NCBI GenBank assembly: GCA_000767215.1
Contig: AXCX01000011.1
Coordinates: 1-34,717 of the forward strand
Direction of reading: 5' to 3'
DNA from: Actinotalea fermentans ATCC 43279 = JCM 9966 = DSM 3133
Lineage (GTDB): Bacteria > Actinomycetota > Actinomycetes > Actinomycetales > Cellulomonadaceae
DNA: 34,717 nucleotides
Notes under the pieces: model-generated
The model's input: the letters and a program-made list of their open reading frames with translations, nothing else
Databases searched by the model: none
Told to the model about the DNA's origin: nothing
Shown: positions 1-8,683 of the stretch, in pieces
Layout: each line of letters begins with the position of its first letter
Position numbering within the stretch: the stretch's first letter is position 1
Position numbers and translations under genes: made by a program

Positions 1-95
1 CGACCGGTGACGCCGCGACCGGGCCGCGACCGGCACGCGGGCCGTCCGGAGCCCCGCGTCGACCCGCGGGCGCCCGTCGCGGCGACGACGGGCAG

Positions 96-518
96 GTGAT
101 GATCCTCGCCCTGGCCTTCGGGCTCCTGGCGATCCTGCTCGTCGGCGTCGTCGTCTCCGCCACGGCCGTCCACCTCGAGCGCAAGCGCCTGCTCGCCCTC
201 GCCGACCTGGCCGCCCTCGAGGCCGCCGACACCGTGGACCTCGCCGGGTACTACGCGGGCCCGCCCGGCTCGCCGGACGCCTCACCCGTCACCCTCAGCC
301 TCGACGGCGTGCGCGACGCCGTCGAGGCGTACCTGGAGAGCGCGCCCGCTGCCGAGCGGTTCCAGGACCTGGAGGTCGTCGCCGCCACGACCGACGACGG
401 ACGCACGGCGGTCGTCACGCTGCGGGCCACCGCCGACGTCCCGCTGCTCACCGTCGCCACGGCGGCCTGGTCGGACGGCGTCGAGCTGGTCGTCACGGCG
501 CGGGCCCGCGCGGACTGA
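96..518 (+). CDS. TadG/TadE-like membrane-anchored protein, possibly 5'-partial
   Basis: A short protein with one N-terminal membrane helix followed by an amphipathic segment rich in Leu, Ala, Asp and Glu (LADLAALEAAD). This is the layout of the actinobacterial 'helicase/secretion neighbourhood' TadE/TadG-like proteins, minor pseudopilin-like components of Flp/Tad pilus loci. The rest looks like a small exported domain. The listed start is a GTG followed at once by ATG, but the frame stays open to the left edge of the window and reads GDDGQVMILALAF across this point. That polar stretch before the helix is typical of the family's N-terminus, so the true start may lie upstream or outside the window. 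The family is recognised from layout only; a function in pilus assembly is inference. Confidence 0.6.
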   Translation: MMILALAFGLLAILLVGVVVSATAVHLERKRLLALADLAALEAADTVDLAGYYAGPPGSPDASPVTLSLDGVRDAVEAYLESAPAAERFQDLEVVAATTDDGRTAVVTLRATADVPLLTVATAAWSDGVELVVTARARAD

Positions 519-546
519 CGCAGCCGCCCGCCCCGCGGGAACGGCA

Positions 547-579
547 GTGGGGAGGGCCCGTGAACCGGACCCTCCCCAC
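547..579. terminator. Hairpin between convergent genes
   Basis: A perfect 10-bp stem (GTGGGGAGGG at 547-556, CCCTCCCCAC at 570-579) closes a 13-nt loop. It lies between the stop of the TadG-like gene and the stop of the convergent permease gene. There is no T-run on either side, as is common for terminators in high-GC actinobacteria, so bidirectional termination is inferred from position and stem strength. Confidence 0.55.
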
Positions 580-653
580 CCTGTCGCTCGCCCGCCCCGC
601 GCCGGATCGGGGCGCGGCGGTCGACGCTCGTGACGCTTCTCGCGCCCGCCCGG

Positions 654-1565
654 CTACCCCTTGACGGCGCCCGCCATGATCCCGGAGATCAGCTGCTTAC
701 CGGCAGCGATGTACAGGACCAGGACGGGGATCGTCGCCATGACCGCACCCGCGAGCACGATCGAGTAGTCGATGTAGTACCCGGACTGCAGGTTGGCCAG
801 GGCCGTCTGCAGCGTCGGGTTCCCGGCGTCGAGGATGATCATCGGCCACAGGAAGTCCGTCCACGCCATCATGAACGTGAACAGGCCGAGGATCGCCATC
901 GCGGGCCGGGCCGCCGGCACCGCGACGTTCCAGAAGGTGCGGATCTGGTTGCAGCCGTCGACGCGCGCGGCCTCGATGAGCTCGTCCGGGATGACGCCCA
1001 CGAGGTACTGGCGCATGAGGAACACGCCGAACGCGGTCACCAGCGTCGGCACGATGACCGCCTGGATCTCGCCCGTCCAGCCGAGGTTCTTCATCACCAT
1101 GAACAGCGGGATGATGCCGAGCTGCGTCGGGATCGCCATGGTCGCGATCACGAAGATCATCAGGCCGTCGCGGCCCTTGAACTTCAGCTTCGCGAACGCG
1201 TAGCCGGCGAGCGTCGAGAACGTCACCACGGAGATCGTGACGACCGACGAGACCAGCAGGGAGTTGCCGAGCGCCTTCCAGAAGGGGATGGCGTCGAGCA
1301 CCTCGTTCATGTTCTTGATGAAGTTCGGCCCCGGGATGAACGGCAGCGTCTGCCCACGCGTGGCGTTCGTGCCGCTCGCGACCACGAACGACCACCACAG
1401 CGGGTAGGCGAAGAGGAGCACCGAGATGCCGAGGACGAGGTAGACCGGCCAACCGGCCCTCTTGTACAGGCCGACCTTGCCACCACGCCGACCACGGCGC
1501 GCCGGCTGCGGCGCCGGGACTGCCTGCGGCGCCCCCTGCTGCTGGCTCATGCCCAGCGCGGTCAT
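654..1565 (-). CDS. Carbohydrate ABC transporter permease, MalG/CebG type
   Basis: Inner-membrane permease (303 aa, usual for MalG-type proteins) of a CUT1 sugar importer. After a Gln/Pro/Arg-rich cytoplasmic N-terminus it has six hydrophobic segments. The EAA loop that docks the ATPase is visible as EAARVDGCNQIRTFWNVAVP. Its ATG overlaps the stop of the upstream permease by 4 nt (ATGA at 1562-1565), indicating translational coupling. Gene order is binding protein, MalF type, MalG type. No ATP-binding subunit is encoded nearby; in actinobacteria such CUT1 systems usually share an MsiK-type ATPase encoded elsewhere. The substrate is not shown by this sequence; the operators upstream of the operon suggest a cello- or related plant oligosaccharide. 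Confidence 0.93.
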   Translation of the reverse strand: MTALGMSQQQGAPQAVPAPQPARRGRRGGKVGLYKRAGWPVYLVLGISVLLFAYPLWWSFVVASGTNATRGQTLPFIPGPNFIKNMNEVLDAIPFWKALGNSLLVSSVVTISVVTFSTLAGYAFAKLKFKGRDGLMIFVIATMAIPTQLGIIPLFMVMKNLGWTGEIQAVIVPTLVTAFGVFLMRQYLVGVIPDELIEAARVDGCNQIRTFWNVAVPAARPAMAILGLFTFMMAWTDFLWPMIILDAGNPTLQTALANLQSGYYIDYSIVLAGAVMATIPVLVLYIAAGKQLISGIMAGAVKG

Positions 1566-2647
1566 CGGGCCACCGCCTTCCGTGCCTCGGCCGCCCGCTT
1601 GATCGCGCGGCGCTCCGCCCGAGTGAGCTTCGGCCCCTCGTCACCTGCGACGAGCCTCTTGGAGATGAAGAAGTTGACCAGGCCGATGCTGACGATGAGC
1701 ACGAAGAGCAGCAGGGCCACCGCAGACGCACGTCCGAGGTTCCTTCGGAAGAACGCCATCTCCCACAGGTACAGGACGGTGGTCTGGAACTGCCGCTCCG
1801 CTCCGCCGATGCCGCCGGCGTTGGCGACGTCGTACAGACGGGGCTCGGCGAAGATCTGCAGGCCGTACACCGTCGCGGTGACGATGACGAAGAGCAGCGT
1901 CGGCCGGACGTTCGGCAGCGTCACCGAGAAGAACCGCCGCACGGGGCCGGCGCCGTCGATGGCGGCGGCCTCGTAGAGCTCGCGCGGGACGGCCTGCATC
2001 GCCGACAGGAGGATGAGCGCGTTGTAGCCGGTCCACCGCCAGTTGACCATCGAGGCGATGGCGATGTGGCTCGGCAGCCGGTCCCGCTTCCACTCGACCT
2101 GGTCCAGGCCGATCGCGTCGAGGATGTTGTTCGCGAGGCTCGAGTCACCCGCGTTGCGGAAGATGCTCGAGAAGATCAGCGCGACCGCGACCGGGGTGAC
2201 GACGTAGGGCAGCAGGACGCCCATCCGCCAGGCGGTCTTGGCCCGGATCTGCTGGTCCAGCAGGGCCGCGATGACGAGCGCCCCCAGGAGCTGGGGGAAG
2301 GTCGAGAGCGCGAAGATCGAGATCGTGTTCTCGATGGAGTTCCAGAACGTCCCGTCCGTGAGGGCGGTGGAGAAGTTCTCGAGTCCGACGAAGGACTCCT
2401 TGCCCGACAGCAGGTCCCAGTCGTACATCGCCACGTAGAACGTGTAGACGAGAGGGAAGAGCCCGACGAGCGCGAAGAGGAGGAAGAAGGGGGAGATGTA
2501 CAGGTAGGGCGAGGCCTTGAGGTCGAAGCGGCTCAGGCGCTGGCGCCACGTCGGTGTGGAGCGACCGCCCTGGAAGGCGCCCTCCCCCGATCCGGCGACC
2601 GCCCCGCCGGGGCTCGCGTTGAGCCCCTTGTCGAGCGTGGAGGACAT
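1562..2647 (-). CDS. Carbohydrate ABC transporter permease, MalF/CebF type
   Basis: First permease of the sugar importer (361 aa). A Gly/Ser-rich cytoplasmic N-terminus precedes a membrane helix at YLYISPFFLLFALVGLFPLV, five further hydrophobic segments and the EAA loop (YEAAAIDGAGPVRRFFSVTLP). It would pair with the overlapping downstream permease to form the channel. The ATG at 2647 has only a weak ribosome site (GGGAA), and an 18-bp stem-loop lies between it and the binding-protein gene. Together these suggest the permeases are made at lower stoichiometry than the binding protein. The C-terminus is basic and Ala-rich (RAERRAIKRAAEARKAVAR). Family assignment is firm; substrate specificity is inferred from operon context only. 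Confidence 0.93.
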   Translation of the reverse strand: MSSTLDKGLNASPGGAVAGSGEGAFQGGRSTPTWRQRLSRFDLKASPYLYISPFFLLFALVGLFPLVYTFYVAMYDWDLLSGKESFVGLENFSTALTDGTFWNSIENTISIFALSTFPQLLGALVIAALLDQQIRAKTAWRMGVLLPYVVTPVAVALIFSSIFRNAGDSSLANNILDAIGLDQVEWKRDRLPSHIAIASMVNWRWTGYNALILLSAMQAVPRELYEAAAIDGAGPVRRFFSVTLPNVRPTLLFVIVTATVYGLQIFAEPRLYDVANAGGIGGAERQFQTTVLYLWEMAFFRRNLGRASAVALLLFVLIVSIGLVNFFISKRLVAGDEGPKLTRAERRAIKRAAEARKAVAR

Positions 2648-2676
2648 GTGGGTTCCCGTCGCGTTTCCGGCTGCCG

Positions 2677-2720
2677 AACGACGGGCCCCCGGGCCAGGTA
2701 CTGCCCGGGGGCCCGTCGTT
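2677..2720 (-). promoter_or_regulatory. Intercistronic 18-bp stem-loop between binding-protein and permease genes
   Basis: Perfect inverted repeat: arm AACGACGGGCCCCCGGGC at 2677-2694, an 8-nt loop, and its exact complement at 2703-2720. It starts 16 nt past the stop of the binding-protein gene and ends 30 nt before the MalF-type start. There is no U-tract on the minus strand. The position matches the malE-malF type of intercistronic structure that protects upstream mRNA or partly terminates transcription, giving excess binding protein. That role is inferred; the repeat itself is seen directly. Confidence 0.75.
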
Positions 2721-2736
2721 CAACGTGACATCTGAC

Positions 2737-4086
2737 TCAGTTGTTGACGACGAGCTCGTTCAGGAGCGCGATCGCCGCGTCCCAGGCCCCGGGGCCGTCG
2801 AGCGACCCGTCGTCGAGCTGCTGGAGCGCCGGGCCGAAGACGTTCTCCTGGATGACGGAGTCGTCCGGACCCTTGAACTGTGCCTGGATACCCTGCGCCC
2901 GGCTGGCCAGGATCTGGCCGGCGGGGGCGTTGTTGAAGGTCGCACGCGGGGTCGCCTCGGCGGCCAGCGTGTCAGCGGCCTCGACCGTGCTCGGGAACGC
3001 ACCCGCGGCCTCGAACGCCACGAGCTGCTGCTCGGGCTCGGTCAGCCAGCTGGCGAGGGCCGCAGCGGCCTCCTTGTGCTCGGACGTCTCGGAGACGGCG
3101 AGGAAGGAACCGCCCCAGTTGGCCGCGCCACCCGGGAAGACGTCAGCGAAGTCCCAGACCACCGACGCCGGGTCGACGCCCGCAGCCTCGGCACCGGTCT
3201 GGACCTGACCCTCGACCACACCGAGCATCCAGCCCGGGCAGACGAACGTCGCGAAGGTGCCGTCGACGAACGACTGGCCACCGTTCCAGTCCCACACGGC
3301 CTGGCCGGCCGAGAGACCGTCGGCGACGGCCTCGGCGACGAGGTCGAAGCTGTCGCGCATGTCGGCGTTGTCCTCGACGTTCAGCTCGCCGTCAGCGGTG
3401 TAGTAGCCCTCGTCCATCTGGTTGACGATGCCGTTCCAGATGAAGCCGGAGTGGTCGTACCACGCCTTGCCGGTGGCAGCCTGGTACTCGCGGCCGACGT
3501 CGAAGTAGTGCGCCCAGTCGCCCTCGAGGTAGTCGGCGACGGCGTCGCGCTCGCTCGGCAGGCCGGCAGCCTCGAACAGGTCGGGGCGGTAGCAGATGCC
3601 CTCGGGGCCGATGTCGGTGCCGTAGCCGATGACGCGGCCCTCGGGGTCGGTCGCCTGGTTGTACTTCCACTCGAGCCAGTCGCTCTTGCGGTCCTCGATG
3701 CCGAAGTCGCGCAGGTCGGCGAACTGGTCGGAGACCTCCATGATCGCGCCGAGCCAGCCCTCCTCGAGCGCCACGATGTCGGTGAGGCCGGAGCCCGCCG
3801 CGATCTTGGTGAAGGTGTCGGTCCGGGCGTTGCCGCCGGTGTCGATCGCCGTCGCCTCGATGGTGATGTTCGGGTTCTCCTCCATGTACTGCTCGTAGAG
3901 GGCCTCGTAACCGAACTGGTTGAACGTCGTGATGGTGAGGGTGATCTCCTCGTCGGTGGCCGGCGCGTCGGCGTCAGGCTCGGTGCCCTCGCCTTCGTCG
4001 CTGTCGCCGCCACAGGCGGTGAGGAGGAGTGCAGCTGCTGCACCGACCGCGAAGAACTTCGCGGACCGGGTTCGAGACCACTTCAT
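2737..4086 (-). CDS. Sugar ABC transporter substrate-binding lipoprotein, CebE-like
   Basis: Exported binding protein of the importer (449 aa from the chosen start). The N-terminus MKWSRTRSAKFF has basic residues, a hydrophobic core (VGAAAALLLT) and the lipobox LTAC followed by GG and an acidic linker, so the mature protein should be a lipid-anchored family 1 solute-binding protein. The ATG at 4086 is preceded by AAAGGGG at a good distance. An upstream in-frame ATG at 4158 would put 24 polar residues before the signal peptide and would start upstream of the predicted transcription start, so it is rejected. The operon is binding protein, then two permeases; the CebR-like boxes before it suggest induction by cellobiose or a related oligosaccharide. 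Ligand assignment is inference. Confidence 0.92.
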   Translation of the reverse strand: MKWSRTRSAKFFAVGAAAALLLTACGGDSDEGEGTEPDADAPATDEEITLTITTFNQFGYEALYEQYMEENPNITIEATAIDTGGNARTDTFTKIAAGSGLTDIVALEEGWLGAIMEVSDQFADLRDFGIEDRKSDWLEWKYNQATDPEGRVIGYGTDIGPEGICYRPDLFEAAGLPSERDAVADYLEGDWAHYFDVGREYQAATGKAWYDHSGFIWNGIVNQMDEGYYTADGELNVEDNADMRDSFDLVAEAVADGLSAGQAVWDWNGGQSFVDGTFATFVCPGWMLGVVEGQVQTGAEAAGVDPASVVWDFADVFPGGAANWGGSFLAVSETSEHKEAAAALASWLTEPEQQLVAFEAAGAFPSTVEAADTLAAEATPRATFNNAPAGQILASRAQGIQAQFKGPDDSVIQENVFGPALQQLDDGSLDGPGAWDAAIALLNELVVNN

Positions 4087-4108
4087 GCCATATCCCCTTT
4101 GGTGGCTG

Positions 4109-4157
4109 TGGGTGCGCTCCCACGTTGGAGCGCTCCCACACTGTAGTCGCGCTCCCA
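4109..4157 (-). promoter_or_regulatory. Three CebR/CelR-like LacI-family operators
   Basis: The known CebR/CelR target in actinobacteria is the 14-bp palindrome TGGGAGCGCTCCCA. Here 4109-4122 reads TGGGTGCGCTCCCA (13/14) and 4125-4138 reads TTGGAGCGCTCCCA (13/14), 16 bp apart centre to centre. A weaker copy at 4144-4157 keeps GCGCTCCCA (11/14 overall). The copies span the predicted spacer, transcription start and leader of the binding-protein gene, as expected for repression. No lacI-family gene is in the window, so the regulator must be encoded elsewhere. Confidence 0.82.
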
Positions 4158-4167
4158 CCGAAGTCGA
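4140..4167 (-). promoter_or_regulatory. Candidate promoter of the sugar-importer operon
   Basis: On the minus strand TCGACT (4167-4162) and TACAGT (4145-4140) are separated by 16 nt, giving a predicted start near 4133. The weak operator overlaps the spacer and -10, the second operator overlaps the start, and the third lies in the leader. The -35 is poor. Assigned by pattern only. Confidence 0.45.
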
Positions 4168-4303
4168 CAGCGAGGTCGATCACGGAATGGTCACAATGAG
4201 GTCTCGGCTGGTCGCGGCCTTCCTGAGCGCTAAAGAAGGGGTGTCGCCAGGTCTCGAAAGCGTTGCGGAGCGGGGTCGCCGAAGCCGTCCGCGCCCGCTC
4301 CGG

Positions 4304-4309
4304 TAGCCT
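4304..4309 (+). promoter_or_regulatory. -10 element of a leaderless prfB promoter
   Basis: TAGCCT fits the actinobacterial TANNNT -10 consensus and would start transcription at 4316-4318, on or next to the GTG start of prfB at 4318. No ribosome site precedes that GTG, which supports a leaderless transcript. No clear -35 is visible. Confidence 0.5.
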
Positions 4310-4317
4310 GGACGGTC

Positions 4318-5451
4318 GTGGCCACCGACTTCCCTGCCGAGATCTCCGCCCTGCGCACGACGCTCGGCACCATTCGTGCCGTGAGCGACCCCGAGGGCCT
4401 CCGCAAGCGGATCGCCGAGCTGTCCGACCAGGCCGCCGCCCCCGACCTGTGGGACGACCCCGACGCCGCCCAGAAGGTCACCTCTGCCCTCTCGCACGCG
4501 CAGAACGAGCTCGAGCGCGTCGAGAGCCTCGGCTCGCGCCTCGACGACCTCGAGGTCCTCGTCGAGATGGCGCTCGACGCCGCCGAGGACGACCCGGAGC
4601 GCGCGACCACCCTGGCCGACGCCGAGTCCGAGCTGGCCTCCCTCCAGAAGGACCTCGGCGTCCTCGAGGTCCGCACGCTCCTCAACGGCGAGTACGACTC
4701 GCGGGAGGCCGTCGTCACCATCCGGTCCGGCGCCGGCGGCGTCGACGCGGCGGACTTCGCCGAGATGCTGCTGCGGATGTACCTGCGCTGGGCGGAGCGG
4801 CACGGCTACCCGACGGCCGTCCTCGACACGTCCTACGCAGAGGAGGCCGGCATCAAGTCGGCGACCTTCGAGGTGAAGGTCCCCTACGCGTTCGGGAACC
4901 TCTCGGTCGAGGCGGGCACGCACCGGCTCGTGCGCATCTCGCCGTTCGACAACCAGGGGCGTCGCCAGACGTCGTTCGCCGCGGTCGAGGTGGTGCCGCT
5001 CATCGAGCAGACCGACCACATCGACATCCCGGAGAACGAGCTGAAGGTCGACGTGTTCCGCTCGTCCGGCCCGGGTGGGCAGTCCGTCAACACGACCGAC
5101 TCCGCGGTCCGCATGACCCACATCCCGACCGGCATCGTCGTCTCGATGCAGAACGAGAAGAGCCAGATCCAGAACCGGGCCGCCGCGCTCCGCGTGCTCC
5201 AGTCGCGCCTCCTGCTCGTCCGCCAGGCCGAGGAGAAGGCCACCCAGAAGGAGCTCGCGGGGGACATCAAGGCGAGCTGGGGCGACCAGATGCGCTCGTA
5301 CGTGCTGCAGCCGTACCAGATGGTCAAGGACCTGCGCACCGAGTTCGAGGTCGGCAACCCGGCCGCGGTCTTCGACGGCGACATCGACGCCTTCATCGAG
5401 GCCGGCATCCGCTGGCGCCGCCGCACCGCGCTCGAGGCCGAGCGGGGCTGA
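4318..5451 (+). CDS. prfB: Peptide chain release factor 2 (RF2)
   Basis: Terminates translation at UGA and UAA on the ribosome. The 377-aa protein is full length. It has the helical N-terminal domain (about 1-110), the codon-recognition tripeptide SPF (residues 208-210, in [15 protein letters not shown]) that defines RF2 rather than RF1, and the catalytic GGQ loop (253-255, in [17 protein letters not shown]). The reading frame is continuous, so the autoregulatory +1 frameshift of many bacterial prfB genes is absent. The GTG start at 4318 lacks a ribosome site and sits beside a -10 element, so a leaderless mRNA is likely. The gene precedes ftsE by 227 nt, the usual actinobacterial order. Confidence 0.98.
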   Translation: MATDFPAEISALRTTLGTIRAVSDPEGLRKRIAELSDQAAAPDLWDDPDAAQKVTSALSHAQNELERVESLGSRLDDLEVLVEMALDAAEDDPERATTLADAESELASLQKDLGVLEVRTLLNGEYDSREAVVTIRSGAGGVDAADFAEMLLRMYLRWAERHGYPTAVLDTSYAEEAGIKSATFEVKVPYAFGNLSVEAGTHRLVRISPFDNQGRRQTSFAAVEVVPLIEQTDHIDIPENELKVDVFRSSGPGGQSVNTTDSAVRMTHIPTGIVVSMQNEKSQIQNRAAALRVLQSRLLLVRQAEEKATQKELAGDIKASWGDQMRSYVLQPYQMVKDLRTEFEVGNPAAVFDGDIDAFIEAGIRWRRRTALEAERG

Positions 5452-5678
5452 CGGCGCCCGGCGGGCCGCCCGGCGTGAACGCGCCACCCGCCCGGTTCGC
5501 CCGCGTTCGCCCCGTTGCCCCGCGCCCGACGGCGTCCGGCCCGCCTGTGAGGCCGGTCACCGGCGGCGTGTCCCCGACTGGCCCGGCCGACGGCGTGCCT
5601 ACCCTCACGAGAAGGGTGGCCTGACCGAGGCCTCTCCCGGCGCCTGCCCGGCGTCGCCTGCCGACCCGCGAGGACCCG

Positions 5679-6368
5679 TTGATCCGCTTCGAGGACGTCA
5701 CCAAGGTCTACGCCAGGGGTGCCCGACCGGCGCTCGACCGCGTGGACCTCGAGGTCGAGCGCGGGGAGTTCGTCTTCCTCGTCGGGGCCTCCGGCTCCGG
5801 CAAGTCGACCTTCCTGCGCCTGGTGCTGCGCGAGGAGCGCCCGACCGCGGGCCGCATCTTCGTCGCCGGCCGCGACCTGTCGACCCTGTCCACGTGGAAG
5901 GTGCCGCACCTGCGGCGCCAGATCGGCACCGTGTTCCAGGACTTCCGGCTGCTGCCGACCAAGACGGTCTTCGAGAACGTCGCGTTCGCGCTCCAGGTGA
6001 TCGGCAAGCCCCGGCACCACATCCTGACGACCGTGCCGGACACCCTCGAGCTCGTCGGGCTGGGCGGCAAGGAGAAGCGGCTCCCCCACGAGCTCTCCGG
6101 CGGTGAGCAGCAGCGCGTCGCCATCGCGCGCGCGTTCGTCAACCGGCCGTCGATCCTCCTGGCCGACGAGCCGACGGGCAACCTCGACCCCACGACGTCG
6201 GTCGGCATCATGCGCCTGCTCGACCGGATCAACCGCACCGGCACCACGGTGGTCATGGCCACGCACGACGACGAGATCGTGGACCAGATGCGCAAGCGCG
6301 TCATCGAGCTCGACTCCGGGCAGCTCGTGCGCGACCAGTCCCGCGGCGTGTACGGCTCGGACCGGTAG
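5679..6368 (+). CDS. ftsE: Cell division ATP-binding protein FtsE
   Basis: ATPase half of the FtsEX complex, which sits at the divisome and uses ATP binding and hydrolysis to switch on peptidoglycan hydrolases outside the membrane. All ABC motifs are intact: Walker [10 protein letters not shown] (36-44), Q-loop in [10 protein letters not shown], signature LSGGEQQR (139-146), Walker [13 protein letters not shown] (159-170) and the H-loop histidine in ATHDDE. Length (229 aa) is normal. The start is TTG at 5679 with GAGGA just upstream. The ftsX ATG follows the stop after 9 nt, so the two are co-transcribed. A TANNNT hexamer (TACCCT, about 5599) in the 227-nt gap after prfB could be its promoter, but this is weak. 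Confidence 0.98.
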   Translation: MIRFEDVTKVYARGARPALDRVDLEVERGEFVFLVGASGSGKSTFLRLVLREERPTAGRIFVAGRDLSTLSTWKVPHLRRQIGTVFQDFRLLPTKTVFENVAFALQVIGKPRHHILTTVPDTLELVGLGGKEKRLPHELSGGEQQRVAIARAFVNRPSILLADEPTGNLDPTTSVGIMRLLDRINRTGTTVVMATHDDEIVDQMRKRVIELDSGQLVRDQSRGVYGSDR

Positions 6369-6377
6369 GGGGCCGTC

Positions 6378-7292
6378 ATGCGACTTCAGTTCATCCTCGC
6401 GGAGATCGGCCACGGCCTGCGCCGCAACCTGTCCATGTCGATCTCCGTCGTGCTCGTGACCTTCGTGTCGCTGACGTTCGTCGGGGCCGCCGGCCTCCTG
6501 CAGATGCAGATCGACACCATGAAGGGCGAGTGGTACGACCGCGTCCAGGTCTCGATCTTCCTGTGCCCGGACTTCTCCGACGTGCCCAGCTGTGCGGGCG
6601 GGGAGGCCACGCCCGAGCAGATCGAGGCGATCCGGGCCGAGCTCGAGGGCGAGGGCCTCGCCCCGTACGTCGAGCGCGTCTACTTCGAGACGAAGGAGCA
6701 GGCCTTCGAGTCCTTCCAGGACCTGTACGGGGACAACAGCACCTTCGCGGCCGTGACGGTCGACCAGATGCAGGCGTCGTTCCGGGTGGCCCTGGTCGAC
6801 CCGTCCCAGTACGAGGTGGTCTCCGAGACCTTCCAGGGCCGCACCGGCGTCGAGACGGTCGAGGACCAGCGGGAGCTGCTCGAGCCGCTGATCCTGCTGC
6901 TCAACCGCAGCAGCCTCGTCGCCGCCGGCCTGGCCGCCGTCATGCTGCTCGCGGCCGTCCTGCTCATCACGACGACCATCCGGCTCTCCGCGATGAGCAG
7001 GCGCCGGGAGACCGGCATCATGCGCCTCGTCGGCGCGTCGAACCTGTTCATCCAGCTGCCGTTCATGCTGGAGGGCGCCATCGCCGCGACCATCGGGGCG
7101 GCGATGTCCATCGCGGGCCTGTGGTTCGGCGTGACGTACCTGATCGAGGACTGGCTCGCCGGGTCCATCCGGTTCGTCAACTTCATCCAGGCCGACGCCG
7201 TCTGGACGGTGGCACCGCTGCTCGTGGTGGTCGCCATCGGGCTGGCCGCGATCTCAAGCGTCGTCACCCTGAGCCGATACACGAAGGTGTGA
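6378..7292 (+). CDS. ftsX: Cell division protein FtsX (permease-like)
   Basis: Membrane half of FtsEX. The 304-aa protein has the expected four membrane segments: one near residues 18-42, then a large extracytoplasmic domain of about 130 residues, then three more near 180-203, 228-256 and 274-297. The extracytoplasmic loop recruits the hydrolase partner and contains two cysteines ([10 protein letters not shown]) that could form a disulfide. Basic residues before the first helix and the conserved [14 protein letters not shown] cytoplasmic segment match the family. Its stop overlaps the GTG start of the downstream coiled-coil M23 peptidase by 4 nt, a strong hint that the peptidase is its partner. 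Confidence 0.97.
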   Translation: MRLQFILAEIGHGLRRNLSMSISVVLVTFVSLTFVGAAGLLQMQIDTMKGEWYDRVQVSIFLCPDFSDVPSCAGGEATPEQIEAIRAELEGEGLAPYVERVYFETKEQAFESFQDLYGDNSTFAAVTVDQMQASFRVALVDPSQYEVVSETFQGRTGVETVEDQRELLEPLILLLNRSSLVAAGLAAVMLLAAVLLITTTIRLSAMSRRRETGIMRLVGASNLFIQLPFMLEGAIAATIGAAMSIAGLWFGVTYLIEDWLAGSIRFVNFIQADAVWTVAPLLVVVAIGLAAISSVVTLSRYTKV

Positions 7293-8620
7293 GCACAGTG
7301 TCCGGAATCGCCCCCCGCGCCCGGCATCGGGCCGCCGCGCAGCTCGCCGGCCTCCTGGTCACGGTCGTCGCCGCGGCCCTCGCGCTCACGGCCGGCAACC
7401 CGGCCCTCGCCGACGAGTGGGACGACCGGCGCAACGTCGCGCAGGAGCGGGCCGACGCGGCCGCCGCGGCGGCCGAGCGCCTGCAGGAGGAGCTCGAGGG
7501 CGCCGAGACGGCGCTCATCGCCGCGGCGGCGGAGCTCGAGGGCATCAACGCCGCGATCCCCGTCGCGGAGCAGCAGCTCGCGGCCGCCGAGGCCGAGCTC
7601 GCCCGGCTGACGCGCGAGGCGGAGATGATCGCGCAGCGCCTGACGGACGCGGAGGCCGAGGAGCGCCGCGTCACCGAGCAGATCGCCGCGGACGAGCAGC
7701 GGGCGGAGGACATCCAGGTCGCCATCGGCCGCATGGCACGCGAGGCGTACCGCGGGGACATGGGTGCCTCGTCGCTGTCCGCCGTCCTCGACGCCGAGTC
7801 GACCGACGACTTCGTCACCCAGTCCGAGATGGCGCAGACGGCGATGCGCACCCAGACGCAGGCCCTGCGCGAGCTCGAGCAGATCACCGCCGCGAACCGC
7901 AACCGCCAGCTCCGCCTCGAGGCGGTGCGTGCGGAGATCGCCGACCTCAAGGCCGAGGCCGACGCCAAGGTCGCGGAGGCGGAGGTCGCCCGCCAGGCCG
8001 CGCAGGCCCAGCGGGACGAGCTCGAGGCCCTGCGCGAGGAGGCCGAGCAGAAGCAGGCCTACATCGAGTCCCAGCGGGCCTCGCTCGAGGCGCAGCTCGC
8101 GGAGGCGGACCAGCAGGCAGCGCAGCTCGCCGCCGACCTCGCCGAGGTCATCCGGCAGCAGGAGGAGGCGCGGCGCGCCGCCGGGAAGAACCCGATCGGC
8201 TCCAACGCGAACCAGCCGTTCGTGAACCCGACGTCGATCAACCCGATCTACAAGACGTCGGACTACGGCAACCGGCTGCACCCGATCCTGGGCTACTACC
8301 GCCTGCACGCCGGCACCGACCTGCGCACGTACTGCAACAACGAGATCTACGCCGGCGCGGCCGGCCAGGTGCAGTGGGCGCGGAGCCGGTCGGGCTACGG
8401 CAACCAGGTGATGATCAACCACGGCTACTGGAAGGGGAACTCGCTCATGTCGAGCTACAACCACCTGTCCAGCATGGTCGTGGGGGCCGGGCAGAACGTC
8501 GCCCAGGGCCAGCTCATCGGGTACTCCGGCAACACGGGCACGTCGGCCGGCTGCCACCTGCACTTCGAGGTCTACGTGAACGGCGCCACGGTCGACCCGT
8601 GGCCGCTCATCGCGAAGTAG
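7289..8620 (+). CDS. Secreted coiled-coil M23 (LytM) peptidase, probable FtsEX partner
   Basis: A 443-aa exported cell-wall hydrolase. A signal peptide (about 1-41, likely cut after NPALA) is followed by a long Ala/Glu/Gln-rich coiled coil (about 45-295) and a C-terminal M23 domain (about 318-440). The zinc ligands appear intact: H340 and D344 in RLHAGTD and H425 in HLHFEV, with the catalytic H391 in NHLS. It should therefore cleave peptidoglycan cross-bridges itself, unlike EnvC, whose LytM domain is inactive. The coiled coil resembles the part of EnvC and RipC that contacts FtsX. The GTG at 7289 overlaps the ftsX stop; a second in-frame GTG is at 7298. Role as the FtsEX-activated hydrolase is inferred from coupling and architecture. 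Confidence 0.9.
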   Translation: MSTVSGIAPRARHRAAAQLAGLLVTVVAAALALTAGNPALADEWDDRRNVAQERADAAAAAAERLQEELEGAETALIAAAAELEGINAAIPVAEQQLAAAEAELARLTREAEMIAQRLTDAEAEERRVTEQIAADEQRAEDIQVAIGRMAREAYRGDMGASSLSAVLDAESTDDFVTQSEMAQTAMRTQTQALRELEQITAANRNRQLRLEAVRAEIADLKAEADAKVAEAEVARQAAQAQRDELEALREEAEQKQAYIESQRASLEAQLAEADQQAAQLAADLAEVIRQQEEARRAAGKNPIGSNANQPFVNPTSINPIYKTSDYGNRLHPILGYYRLHAGTDLRTYCNNEIYAGAAGQVQWARSRSGYGNQVMINHGYWKGNSLMSSYNHLSSMVVGAGQNVAQGQLIGYSGNTGTSAGCHLHFEVYVNGATVDPWPLIAK

Positions 8621-8670
8621 CGCCGCGCGTCGGGCCGGCAATCCCGTACGGCCCGACGACGCCGCTCCCC

Positions 8671-8676
8671 TAGCCT
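8671..8676 (+). promoter_or_regulatory. -10 element of a leaderless smpB promoter
   Basis: TAGCCT, the same hexamer as before prfB, ends 7 nt before the smpB ATG, placing the predicted start at 8683-8684, on the ATG. No ribosome site lies in the 8-nt gap. The -35 is unclear. It would give smpB its own promoter in addition to read-through from ftsEX. Confidence 0.5.
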
Positions 8677-8683
8677 TGGGTGC

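Noticed and set aside
4318-4420. Programmed +1 frameshift in prfB
   Set aside because: No in-frame TGA lies in the early codons; the 377-codon frame is continuous.
7289-8620. M23 domain as a degenerate EnvC-like activator
   Set aside because: All expected zinc ligands (H340, D344, H425) and H391 are present.
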